NCBI GenBank assembly: GCA_017461605.1
Contig: JAFTXN010000004.1
Span: forward strand, 1 to 64,000
Reading direction: 5' to 3'
Length of the DNA stretch: 64,000 bases
Source: Bacteroidaceae bacterium
GTDB lineage: Bacteria > Bacteroidota > Bacteroidia > Bacteroidales > Bacteroidaceae
The notes under the pieces were generated by a model. The model ran no database searches, had not been told where the DNA came from, and worked only from the letters and a program-made list of their open reading frames with translations. This document shows, piece after piece, positions 33,907-42,796 of the stretch. How positions within the stretch are numbered: the first letter of the stretch is position 1; every line of letters starts with the position of its first letter. The position numbers and the translations under genes were made by a program.

Positions 33907-36900
33907 TCACTTGATGTAAATCTTCTTTCCGTCCACGATGTAGATGCCGGCACCGGCAATGCGCTGCAAACGGCGTCCGCTGAGGTCGTAGATGGCATTC
34001 TGCTTCGCCGTAGTGGTCGGGAGCGCAATACCCTCGGGTACTTCGGCCTTGTAGATTACTTTCACCACCACGTGACCGGTCACGGCTTCTGTCAGCTCGG
34101 CACCTTCGATTTTCTCCAAGGTGTAACCTTCGAACGAAGGCGCAACGAGGGTGTATCCTTCACCTGCTTTTACCAAAGCCGTGGTGCTTCCCAGCTCGGT
34201 GTCGTCGGTGCTAACAGCTTGAACAGTTACTGTGAAATAAGGCTGAACGTAGTATTCGAACACCTTGTAGGGATGGCCATAAGTGTGCCAGCCGGTCATG
34301 CTTCCGGCCACACCGTCCCAATACTGTCCGTTGGAGCCTTGCACTTTCCATGTCTCACCATCGGCGTTGAGCGTGAAGGTGAAATTGTCGCCCGACTTGT
34401 TTAGGATGACCTTACCGCTCTGCGTGAGTTTCGGTATATAGAGGCCGGTATATTCGTTCTTGACCTTAAACTTTGTGCCGTTCTTCTCAAGGGTCCACAC
34501 ATAGTAGGGGTTGGTGTCTTCGATGCTTCCGGCCTGCATCACCTGCAGAGTGGTGGGATTGACATTGCGGTAGCCGATGCGCTCGGTGGCATTGGGTGAC
34601 GTGTCATACAGCACATAGGAGTGCCCGTTCTGCAACTGCGAAACGGCAGGACCGAGTTGGCGAACACCGCTCCAAGCCTCTGTTTCGTAGGTAGCCGTGA
34701 TGGTAACGTCGGACTCGGGGGTGAAAGTGGTGTTTCCCTCCAGGTCGGAAGATGCATAGGTGTAGTAATCGTGCTCGGGATATTCGGCCGTGTAGCTCTC
34801 GCCCACAGGACATGCCGCTTCCTCTACAGAGATCAGCGCACCGCGTGCGTCGCGGCTCACCATGGTCACAGCGTAAGCCGAACGGCGATAAACGACGCGC
34901 ATCGTGAGGTCGGCCGTGAGCGCATCCACTGTGGGAGCTTCCGCCAGGCTCTCATCACCATAAGCCACGGGTTCGTGATTCTTGATCTCAGGAACTACGA
35001 CGGTGTAAGCCTCACCTGTAGTTGCACTGGTGCGATAGGTGCCCAGCGCATTGCCCTGTTCGTCCTCGCAGACATAGGTTACCACTTGTACGGGAGCAAT
35101 GTGCCAAGCTGCACCCACCACGCGAGTGGCATTGCGTCCGTTGATGGACGATCCGGAGCTCACGATGCCAGGCAGCGAAGCCGATGTATGCGGCACGGGA
35201 TAGAGGTTCTTCTCACCGGAAGCGAGGGTATAATCGCCCGTAACGACATCGAACACACACACAATGTCTCCACCGGTATTACCTACCGACACAGGATAGG
35301 CCACATAGCCCGTGGTACTTCCTGCTGCACTTCCCACAGAACGGCCGGTCTGCTTGTTGCGCAGCCGAACGGTTTGCGAATAGTCTGCCTTGATGGTGGA
35401 TTTCGTTACCTCCCATGCATCATCCGCCCAACGGTCGGCCGAATGTTGCAGTTGCGTTGCCTTGCCGTTATCCACAAAGGCTGTGTTTTCAAAACCCTCA
35501 ACGGCATTACTGATACGGTAAGTAGCGCCTTCCTGCATGTAGCCGAACGACTGGCGCAGGGCTGCATAAGCCTCAGCAAAGGAGGTTGAGAAGGCTGCCA
35601 GTTCTTCGGCTGTCATGCCGGCAGGGTCGGCAGTAGCGATGAGTTGTTGCAAGGCTTCGGCCTCGGCTGCGCCAAAACAGCCCGGCACCTTGGCATCGCC
35701 CTCGTACGTCTTTATATTATTAAGGAATGCTTTTGCTTCCTCCACTTGTGCCACCACATCTTCAGCACCGGCAGCACCATTCACAGGCATCGCACTCCAA
35801 TGACCGCCACTACCGCTTCCGGGATCGGTGTAGAGGTTCACGGCGAGCCCCTGCCCACTCATCGAAGCGTTCAGGTACCAGCCGTTTGTCTTGCTGCTAC
35901 GGATGGTATAGTAGTAGGTCTCGCCATCGTCGTTCCGGCCGTAGCCTTTCTCGCCGAGCAAGAACTGATAGTGCTTCGTGCTGTTGTCGTAACTCCAACG
36001 GCCGGTGACGCCTGTGGTTGAGGGAGTGGCATTCAGCGAACCTTCGGGTAGCGCCTTGCACACCAAGGCATAGCGTCCGGCGTTGGCGGGATCTTCCTCG
36101 AAAGCCCAGAGCTGATAATCGTAAGCGGCTTCGCCCTCTGCAGCCTGGGGAGCTGTCCAGAGCACACCTGCGGCGGCACCCTTGCCGGAATACTCGCCGA
36201 TGAGCGGAGAGCCCTCGGCCAACAATTCGAAGCAGCGGCCGACACGGGTATCATCGGTGGCGCGAGTCACGATGCGATACCAGTATTTCTCAGTGGCGGT
36301 GGAGGATTTCGGCATTACCATTTCCTCTTCACCGGAAGCACTGCCCTTACCGATGTAATGCTTTCCGTAATTGTATCCATTGTAGTTGAGCATCACAGTA
36401 TCGGCTGTGATGCGTTGGCAGAAGCTGTTGAAGTTTTTGCGAGCCGCAGGTGTCCATCCCGTCTCGGCGATGGCGATGAGGCGCGGCAAAGCCAGATATT
36501 CCATCAGCTCACGATCGGCCACATGCTCTGTCCAGAAAGTTCCCTGCACGCCGGTATAGAAGGCCTTCTGCGCAGTGGTAATGCCCGAAGAGGGCACAGG
36601 CACTTCGTTGTATGTGGCTTGCAGATTGTCCGTACCGCCTCCGGCCAAAGTGGCTTCGCAGGCATCCATACTCTGTCGGCGGTTGATGTAATAAGGACCC
36701 CACGGAGTGTAAACATTGTCGAGTCCGAGTTGTGCCGCACGCTTTGCGCCATCGGAAGCAGGGTAGCTCCATGCCCACACATACACTCCGGCTTCCTGCA
36801 TCAGCTTTGTGTCGGCACCGCCGGCGGTGATGGCTTCGTTCCAAACGCAGGTACGACGTCCGTGCTCCTTGAAGAAATCGGCCATCTCCTTGATGAAGTG

Positions 36901-37989
36901 CGACTGAAGTTGACGATAAGACGTCAGACCCAATTCCTTATATTTGGCCTGACACAGAGCATTTCCTTCCCAGGCACTGGTGGGACACTCATCGCCACCT
37001 ATGTGCACATACTGACCGGGGAAGATATCGAGCAGTTCGGTCCAAATATCCTTAACAAACTGCACGGCTGCAGGGTCGGCCACATTGAGAACGTCCGAGG
37101 AGATACCACCGCTTGTCCATACTTTCCGACCTGCCGATGGGTTACAGCTGAATTCGGGATAAGCCACCAGTGCTGCCACGAAGTGACCCGGCATGTCGAA
37201 CTCGGGAATCACCTCGATGTGGCGTGCTTTGGCATAAGCGACAACCTCACGCAGCTCATCCTGTGTATAGAAGAAAGGACCGTACTGTGCGTTTGTCCAA
37301 TAGGGACCGTACTCCAGCGATGTGGCGTAGCAGTTGTCGGCCGTCGCCCCCACGGTGGTGAGTTTCGGATACTTCTTTATCTCCACGCGCCAGCCTTGGT
37401 CGTCGCTGAGGTGCCAATGGAAATAATTCATCTTATAGGCCGCCATGATGTCGATCATACGCTTGACTTCGGCCACAGTGAAGAAGTGACGCGCCACGTC
37501 GAGCATAAATCCGCGGTAGGCGAAGCGAGGTTCGTCGTTGATGGTTACGCACGGCAGAGCATAGCGTTCAACTTTGGGGTCGGTAACTCCGGCCATCACA
37601 TTGCCGGGCAGCATCTTCTTGATGCTCTGGAAGGCATAGAAGAAGCCGCGGGCCGTGCTGGCCTCGATGCTTACATTCTCGCCCACGGTGAGCGAATATC
37701 CCTCCGCCGAAGCGTCGTTCAGACTCATCGTGATGAGTGCTTCGCCCGAAGCCACTGCTGTGGCCTCATAGCCTGTAGCGGCATTGAAGTCGGCCACAAA
37801 GTGTTCGGCCTCGGCAGCAATACTGTCCGGCAGGCCGGCATAGCTCACAGCGAACGCACGAGGCAGAACCAACTCGCCCGTCCCCACAGTCATACTCTTG
37901 GGAGTAGGCGTCAGATTCACAAAGGTTTGTGCCATGGAAGTGCTTACACAGAGCACTAACAACATCGTACAAATCAGAAGTCTCTTCAT
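33907..37989 (-). CDS. Secreted GH20 beta-N-acetylhexosaminidase with lectin-like and MucBP-like modules (1360 aa)
   Basis: Signal peptide at residues 1-20. GH20b (about 22-150), then a catalytic barrel (about 155-520) with 'RGFMLDVARHFFTV', HWHLSDDQGWR, and the acid pair D333-E334 in YVHIGGDECP. C-terminal to it: a ricin/trefoil-like segment (about 560-745), a FIVAR-like helical stretch (about 750-820), a second trefoil-like unit, two MucBP-like repeats (about 960-1105, 'YVCEDEQGNALGTYRTSA' and 'MVSRDARGALISVEEAA'), another trefoil-like unit, a third MucBP-like repeat and the tail AIYDLSGRRLQRIAGAGIYI. Removes terminal HexNAc from host glycans at the cell surface. Leader of about 108 nt from a TATCTTTG element at 38103-38110. 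Confidence 0.9.
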   Translation of the reverse strand: MKRLLICTMLLVLCVSTSMAQTFVNLTPTPKSMTVGTGELVLPRAFAVSYAGLPDSIAAEAEHFVADFNAATGYEATAVASGEALITMSLNDASAEGYSLTVGENVSIEASTARGFFYAFQSIKKMLPGNVMAGVTDPKVERYALPCVTINDEPRFAYRGFMLDVARHFFTVAEVKRMIDIMAAYKMNYFHWHLSDDQGWRVEIKKYPKLTTVGATADNCYATSLEYGPYWTNAQYGPFFYTQDELREVVAYAKARHIEVIPEFDMPGHFVAALVAYPEFSCNPSAGRKVWTSGGISSDVLNVADPAAVQFVKDIWTELLDIFPGQYVHIGGDECPTSAWEGNALCQAKYKELGLTSYRQLQSHFIKEMADFFKEHGRRTCVWNEAITAGGADTKLMQEAGVYVWAWSYPASDGAKRAAQLGLDNVYTPWGPYYINRRQSMDACEATLAGGGTDNLQATYNEVPVPSSGITTAQKAFYTGVQGTFWTEHVADRELMEYLALPRLIAIAETGWTPAARKNFNSFCQRITADTVMLNYNGYNYGKHYIGKGSASGEEEMVMPKSSTATEKYWYRIVTRATDDTRVGRCFELLAEGSPLIGEYSGKGAAAGVLWTAPQAAEGEAAYDYQLWAFEEDPANAGRYALVCKALPEGSLNATPSTTGVTGRWSYDNSTKHYQFLLGEKGYGRNDDGETYYYTIRSSKTNGWYLNASMSGQGLAVNLYTDPGSGSGGHWSAMPVNGAAGAEDVVAQVEEAKAFLNNIKTYEGDAKVPGCFGAAEAEALQQLIATADPAGMTAEELAAFSTSFAEAYAALRQSFGYMQEGATYRISNAVEGFENTAFVDNGKATQLQHSADRWADDAWEVTKSTIKADYSQTVRLRNKQTGRSVGSAAGSTTGYVAYPVSVGNTGGDIVCVFDVVTGDYTLASGEKNLYPVPHTSASLPGIVSSGSSINGRNATRVVGAAWHIAPVQVVTYVCEDEQGNALGTYRTSATTGEAYTVVVPEIKNHEPVAYGDESLAEAPTVDALTADLTMRVVYRRSAYAVTMVSRDARGALISVEEAACPVGESYTAEYPEHDYYTYASSDLEGNTTFTPESDVTITATYETEAWSGVRQLGPAVSQLQNGHSYVLYDTSPNATERIGYRNVNPTTLQVMQAGSIEDTNPYYVWTLEKNGTKFKVKNEYTGLYIPKLTQSGKVILNKSGDNFTFTLNADGETWKVQGSNGQYWDGVAGSMTGWHTYGHPYKVFEYYVQPYFTVTVQAVSTDDTELGSTTALVKAGEGYTLVAPSFEGYTLEKIEGAELTEAVTGHVVVKVIYKAEVPEGIALPTTTAKQNAIYDLSGRRLQRIAGAGIYIVDGKKIYIK

Positions 37990-38102
37990 AGTTTTGTTTG
38001 TATTAAGGTTTTAATGTTTTCTTCACGGGTTATCGACCGACTTGACACCGTCTCTGGGCTGCGAAACAGCCTCACCACTTGTGCACATGCCGTTCTCAGT
38101 GG

Positions 38103-38110
38103 CAAAGATA
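38103..38110 (-). promoter_or_regulatory. -7 element of the second GH20 gene
   Basis: On the minus strand TATCTTTG (complement of 38103-38110). No clear -33 element. Gives a leader of about 108 nt. Confidence 0.45.
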
Positions 38111-38210
38111 AGACAAAAACTAATGAACGATGCATTTTGAAGCCATCAAATACGAAATGCAAAACTATACCTCCGACGAACGTTTTTTCAGCGTCCGTTT
38201 TCACAATTGC

Positions 38211-38305
38211 GGAGGCTTCTCGTAAAAACTGGCAAGGCTTGCCAGAAAAGTGGCAAGCACTGCCAAAAAAGTGGCAAGGCCTGCCACTTTTCGCCGAAAG
38301 CCTCC
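38211..38305. repeat. 21-bp phased palindrome array, locus H
   Basis: Three strong palindromes are GGCAAGGCTTGCC, GGCAAGCACTGCC and GGCAAGGCCTGCC, with cores centred at 38237, 38258 and 38279, exactly 21 bp apart. Weaker outer units GGAGGCTT (centre about 38215) and AAGCCTCC (about 38301) form an inverted repeat around the array. Arms are GGC/GCC here, not TGC/GCA. It lies between the divergent GH20 and AspT-type genes and fills most of the 463-bp gap. Confidence 0.88.
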
Positions 38306-38386
38306 GGAAAAACAAACTTCGGGTTGACAAAATCGGACTACGAGTGAGCGACTTCGAAAAAGCCGGCGGTGTTTTCTCACGAAGAC

Positions 38387-38417
38387 TTGGCAAAACATTA
38401 AATAATCTTTACCTTTG
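38387..38417 (+). promoter_or_regulatory. Promoter of the AspT-type transporter
   Basis: TTGG (38387-38390), 19 bp, TACCTTTG (38410-38417), leader of about 30 nt to ATG 38453. Confidence 0.75.
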
Positions 38418-38452
38418 CCGAAAACCCTTAATAAAATATTAAACACTGCATT

Positions 38453-40174
38453 ATGGAATGGTTTCTTAACCTTTTGAAAGACCCTGCTTCCATTGCCCAC
38501 ATCGTTGTGGTGTATGCCGCCGTCATCAGCATCGGCGTGAAGTTGGGTAAAATCAAGTTTGGAGGCGTTGCATTGGGTGTAACGTTTGTGCTCTTCGCCG
38601 GCATTGTGGCCGGACACATCTTCAATCAGTTCGGAATCGATCACGCCGCGCAGAAACCCATCATCGACGTGGTGAAAGAGCTTGGACTGATTCTCTTTGT
38701 CTACTGCATAGGATTGCAGGTGGGCCCCAGCTTTTTCGCAACCTTTCGCCAAGGCGGCCTCGGCATGAACATGCTCACCGTCGGGCTTGTGCTGCTCAAC
38801 GTCGTGGTAATGCTGGGACTCTACTACATGTGCGTGGGCCTCGGTCTGCTTGACAACTCTGACGGAACAGCCCTGCCCATGATGGTGGGTGTGATGTACG
38901 GAGCTGTTACCAATACGCCGGGTCTCGGTGCTGCCAACGGTGTGCTTCCGTCGCTCTTCCCCGATGGCAACGTTCCCGCGATAGCCAATGGTTACGCCTG
39001 TGCCTATCCCTTGGGCGTCGTCGGCATCATCCTGGCCACCATCGCCATTCGCTATCTGTGCCGCATCAGTCTGGAAGATGAGCAGGAGAAAATCCGCAAA
39101 GAGCAGGAAGGCAATCCGCAAGCCACTCCCAAACACCTGGTCATCAAGGTGACCAATCAAGCTGTGGTGGGACGCACGCTGCACGAACTTCACAAGTTCC
39201 TGAATCGCGAGTTTGTGGTGTCGCGCATCATAGTAGGCGACTCGTTCATCATCCCCAATGGTGACACAAAGCTTGAACTCGGCATGGAACTCCACTTGGT
39301 ATGTACCGAAGAGGAAGCCGAACCTATTACCGTGCTTATGGGTGAAGCTCTGCCCAAGGACTGGAAGTCGGACATGGATCTGAAGAAATACGTATCGCGT
39401 CGCCTCGTAATCACAAAGCCCGAAATCAATGGTAAAACCTTTGGTCAGCTTCACTTCTCCTCCGTGTATGGCGTCAACGTAACTCGCGTGACACGTAACG
39501 GCATTGAATTGTTTGCCAACCGCAATCTGCGCCTTCAGGTAGGCGACCGCATCCTTGTTACGGGTTCGGAGGAGAATATCGAACATGTGAAGAATGCCAT
39601 CGGAGCCTCATCGAAGATGCTCAACCACCCCAATGTAGGTGCTATCTTCTTCGGTATCATGCTCGGTATCATCGTCGGCCAAATTCCTATCCCCATTCCC
39701 GGTGTCGACATACCCGTGAAGCTCGGTTTGGCAGGCGGTCCACTCGTCGTGGCCATCATCATCGGTGCTTTCGGATACCGTTATAAAATCAACACTTACA
39801 CTTCGACGTCTGCCAACCTCATGCTGCGCGAAGTGGGACTCATTCTGTTCCTCGCCAGCGTGGGTATACAAGCCGGCGCGACGTTCTGGGACACTGTAAC
39901 AAACGGAGACGGAATAACCTACGTATGGGCCGGTTTCCTCATCACCACCATCCCCATTCTCATCATCGGCATCATCGGTCGTCTGAAGTTGAAGCTCAAC
40001 TATTTCACCCTGATGGGTCTCATCGCAGGTTCGAACACCGACCCCCCGGCCTTGGCATTCGCCAGTCAGACTGCCGGCAACGATGCTCCGGCTGTGGGCT
40101 ACAGCACCGTGTATCCCTTGGCCATGTTCCTGCGTATCCTGATGGCACAGCTGGTGTTGCTCTTCTTCATGTAA
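38453..40174 (+). CDS. AspT/YidE-family transporter with two RCK_C domains (573 aa)
   Basis: Membrane protein of the aspartate:alanine exchanger superfamily. About five N-terminal helices (residues 15-190) and five or six C-terminal helices (385-573) flank two cytoplasmic TrkA-C (RCK_C) domains (about 225-300 and 310-375). Conserved repeats such as FVYCIGLQVGPSFFATF and the matching FLASVGIQAGATFWDTV are the family hairpins. The length of about 560 residues fits. The substrate in Bacteroidales is not established. Single gene with its own promoter and terminator. Confidence 0.9.
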   Translation: MEWFLNLLKDPASIAHIVVVYAAVISIGVKLGKIKFGGVALGVTFVLFAGIVAGHIFNQFGIDHAAQKPIIDVVKELGLILFVYCIGLQVGPSFFATFRQGGLGMNMLTVGLVLLNVVVMLGLYYMCVGLGLLDNSDGTALPMMVGVMYGAVTNTPGLGAANGVLPSLFPDGNVPAIANGYACAYPLGVVGIILATIAIRYLCRISLEDEQEKIRKEQEGNPQATPKHLVIKVTNQAVVGRTLHELHKFLNREFVVSRIIVGDSFIIPNGDTKLELGMELHLVCTEEEAEPITVLMGEALPKDWKSDMDLKKYVSRRLVITKPEINGKTFGQLHFSSVYGVNVTRVTRNGIELFANRNLRLQVGDRILVTGSEENIEHVKNAIGASSKMLNHPNVGAIFFGIMLGIIVGQIPIPIPGVDIPVKLGLAGGPLVVAIIIGAFGYRYKINTYTSTSANLMLREVGLILFLASVGIQAGATFWDTVTNGDGITYVWAGFLITTIPILIIGIIGRLKLKLNYFTLMGLIAGSNTDPPALAFASQTAGNDAPAVGYSTVYPLAMFLRILMAQLVLLFFM

Positions 40175-40241
40175 GAAAGCCCGGGCATTTGCTCGAAAGC
40201 ACCAGAAAATGCCATCCGGCATACATATAATTAGATATAAC

Positions 40242-40278
40242 GTCTCCGCACACCCTCACATCGTGCGGAGACTTTTTT
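40242..40278 (+). terminator. Terminator of the AspT-type gene
   Basis: GTCTCCGCAC (40242-40251) and GTGCGGAGAC (40263-40272) followed by TTTTTT (40273-40278). The T-run overlaps the -33 box of the next promoter. Confidence 0.92.
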
Positions 40279-40306
40279 GTGTCCTTGGGGGAAATCCCTA
40301 CCTTTG
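40276..40306 (+). promoter_or_regulatory. Promoter abutting the flippase start
   Basis: TTTG (40276-40279), 19 bp, TACCTTTG (40299-40306). The ATG is at 40311, only five bases after the -7 box, so the transcript should have no 5' leader. This placement also rejects the longer frame from 40209. Confidence 0.8.
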
Positions 40307-40310
40307 CACC

Positions 40311-41765
40311 ATGACTCAACCCGGTATCAAGGAAAAAACCGCCAAGGGTTTTCTGTGGGCCGCCGTCAACAACGGAGGGCAGCAGTTGCTGAACCTGATT
40401 TTCGGCATATTTCTGGCAAGATTGCTCACCCCGTCCGACTATGGTATGGTGGGCATGCTGAGCATCTTCGCCCTCATCGCCGGCAGTCTGCAAGAGAGCG
40501 GCTTCATGTCTGCATTATGCCGCAAAAAAGATGTTACGCAAGCTGATTTCAATGCCGTGTTCTGGTTCAACGTGCTCTGTGCTTCGGTGGTCTACATCAT
40601 CCTCTTTGCATGTGCGCCCCTCATTGCCGCATTTTTCAAGGAACCGGTCCTCGTTCCGTTAGCGCGACTCTCGTTTCTCTCCTTCGTTATCTCCAGTTTC
40701 GGCACCACACCGCGCGCAAAACTGTTTCGCGAGCTGAAGGTGAAAGAAACCGCCGGCATCACTTTTGCCGCCCTTGCCGTATCCGGTCTGACGGGCATCA
40801 CACTTGCGTGGAACGGATTTTCCTATTGGGGTATCGCCGTGCAAAATCTCACCTACTGCTTCTGCATGAGCACCGGCAGCTGGCTGGTTTCCGGCTGGCG
40901 TCCTTCGCTCAGTCTGAACCTGCGTCCGTTGCGCGGCATGATTGGTTTCAGTTCACGCCTACTGCTTACCAACATTTTCACACACGTCAACAACAATCTG
41001 TTCTCCGTGTTCTTCGGCCGCCTATATGGCGACAAAATGGTGGGATACTATAACCAAGCCAACAAGTGGACTACGATTGGTTACAGCACCATTACCGGAA
41101 TGCTCTGGAACGTAACCCAACCCGTCTTCGCCCAACTCGATACCACGGAGGAGCGACACCGAGCCTTCCGCAAGATGCTCCGATTCACGAGCTTCATATC
41201 CGTACCGTGCCTTTTCGGGTTGGCACTCATTGCCCCCGAGTTTATCACCATCACCATCACCGACAAGTGGTTGCCGAGCGCCAAGCTGATGCAACTGCTG
41301 TGCGTGGGCGGAGCTTTCGTGCCTATCTGTTCGCTCTATTCCAACTATATCATAAGTCAGGGACGCAGTAACATTTTCATGTACAACACTGTTGCACTCT
41401 GCCTGTTGCAGTTGGGAAATTTGGCACTGCTTCATCCCTACGGCATCTTACCGATGGTAACCACCTACGTGCTGATCAACATCTTGTGGGTGCCGGTATG
41501 GAATCGCTGCGCCCATCGCTACATCGGCCTGTCGCTGTCCACAGCTTTGCGCGACATACTCCCCTTTGTGGGCACTGCGGCTTTGGCCATGACAGCCGCC
41601 TACTTCGCAGCCGGCCTCTTCGACAACATTTACCTGATCCTGGTGACAAAAATCATCGTGGCCGTCGGCGTTTACCTCGGCACACTCCATCTGCTCGGCG
41701 CTGCCATTCTGCGTGAGAGCATCGGCTATCTGTTTCGTCGGAACGGCAAGCAGGCCGATGCTTGA
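40311..41765 (+). CDS. Polysaccharide flippase, Wzx/MOP type (484 aa)
   Basis: Multi-helix membrane protein of the MOP superfamily (PST/Wzx branch). Starts MTQPGIKEKTAKGFLWAAVN at the leaderless ATG. About twelve to fourteen helices. The family motif LLTPSDYGMVGMLSIFALIAG (about 40-60) and the central SSRLLLTNIFTHVNNNLFSV are typical of O-antigen or capsule exporters in Bacteroidales. Likely moves lipid-linked polysaccharide units across the inner membrane. No glycosyltransferase cluster is adjacent, so it is an orphan flippase. Confidence 0.88.
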   Translation: MTQPGIKEKTAKGFLWAAVNNGGQQLLNLIFGIFLARLLTPSDYGMVGMLSIFALIAGSLQESGFMSALCRKKDVTQADFNAVFWFNVLCASVVYIILFACAPLIAAFFKEPVLVPLARLSFLSFVISSFGTTPRAKLFRELKVKETAGITFAALAVSGLTGITLAWNGFSYWGIAVQNLTYCFCMSTGSWLVSGWRPSLSLNLRPLRGMIGFSSRLLLTNIFTHVNNNLFSVFFGRLYGDKMVGYYNQANKWTTIGYSTITGMLWNVTQPVFAQLDTTEERHRAFRKMLRFTSFISVPCLFGLALIAPEFITITITDKWLPSAKLMQLLCVGGAFVPICSLYSNYIISQGRSNIFMYNTVALCLLQLGNLALLHPYGILPMVTTYVLINILWVPVWNRCAHRYIGLSLSTALRDILPFVGTAALAMTAAYFAAGLFDNIYLILVTKIIVAVGVYLGTLHLLGAAILRESIGYLFRRNGKQADA

Positions 41766-41983
41766 TGCTCGACCGAACACACGAAGGCCATTTTGGCATT
41801 TCGGGAAGCACAAACGTCGCAAAAAGTAAGGCTTTGTGATTTATTAACAGCCGTACAGCAATTGACACAAGGCTTTTTCGTAATTTGGCACACAGATTGC
41901 AAATAGCAGAATAGCCTCCACGGTGTACACCACGCCGATGGCAAAAATCAGAAACAAATCAATCATAATCTATCTACATTCAA

Positions 41984-42664
41984 ATGACTTACTGGATCCT
42001 ATTTATCGGAATTGCCTTGGTGAGTTGGCTCGTACAGCTCAACTTGCAGAGTAAATTCAAGAAGTTTTCGAAAGTGCCCCTCGCAAGCGGAATGACGGGC
42101 CGCGAAGTGGCAGAAAAGATGTTGCGCGACAACGGAATCTACGACGTAACCGTAACTTCCACCTCGGGACACCTGACCGACCACTACAATCCCTCGAACA
42201 AGACCGTGAACCTTAGCGAAAGCGTCTACCTGAGTAACAGTGTGGCCGCCGCAGCCGTAGCCGCCCACGAGTGCGGCCACGCCGTGCAACACGCTGTGGC
42301 ATACGGCCCGCTGCAGATGCGCTCTGCCCTTGTGCCGGTGGTGCAATTTGCCTCCTCATGGGTGCAATGGGTGTTGCTGGCCGGAATTATCCTGGTCGAG
42401 AGTTTCCCACAGATACTTTTGGTGGGCATCGGTCTGTTTGCCTTGACCACCATCTTCAGCTTGGTGACGCTGCCCGTCGAAATCGATGCATCGCGTCGCG
42501 CAACGGCCTGGCTGTCGCACGCAGGCATCACCGGAAGTGCAGACCACCCCATGGCTGTGAGCGCATTGCGTTCGGCTGCCTACACCTACGTCGTAGCTGC
42601 GCTCAGTTCGCTTGCCACGCTGGTCTACTACGTCATGATTTATCTCGGACGCTCTCGAGATTAA
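41984..42664 (+). CDS. YugP-type membrane zinc metallopeptidase (226 aa)
   Basis: Neutral zinc metallopeptidase family (YugP, DUF2265-like). One N-terminal helix (residues 3-20), active-site motif AAHECGHAVQHAVAY (HExxH variant HECGH, about residue 88), and two C-terminal helices (about 125-160 and 195-222). The conserved segment NKTVNLSESVYLSNSVAA precedes the zinc site. Inner-membrane protein with unknown substrate. Followed by a strong terminator. Confidence 0.9.
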   Translation: MTYWILFIGIALVSWLVQLNLQSKFKKFSKVPLASGMTGREVAEKMLRDNGIYDVTVTSTSGHLTDHYNPSNKTVNLSESVYLSNSVAAAAVAAHECGHAVQHAVAYGPLQMRSALVPVVQFASSWVQWVLLAGIILVESFPQILLVGIGLFALTTIFSLVTLPVEIDASRRATAWLSHAGITGSADHPMAVSALRSAAYTYVVAALSSLATLVYYVMIYLGRSRD

Positions 42665-42707
42665 GCCTCCTCTGCCGGCCGAAAATTTCAGGCCCGAAGC
42701 ACGAAAC

Positions 42708-42747
42708 CGGGCGACAAGTTTCAAATGACTTGTCGCCCGATTTTTTT
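42708..42747 (+). terminator. Terminator after the metallopeptidase
   Basis: CGGGCGACAAGT (42708-42719) and ACTTGTCGCCCG (42728-42739) followed by a run of T. Convergent with the PspC gene ending at 42797. Confidence 0.92.
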
Positions 42748-42796
42748 GTTGCGAAACAGGAGTTGTGAGACTCCCGACGCAGGGTTTATATGGTTC

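Noticed and set aside
36358-37959. 533-residue open frame on the + strand
   Set aside because: Antisense to the GH20 catalytic domain, rich in His and Cys as expected of a shadow frame.
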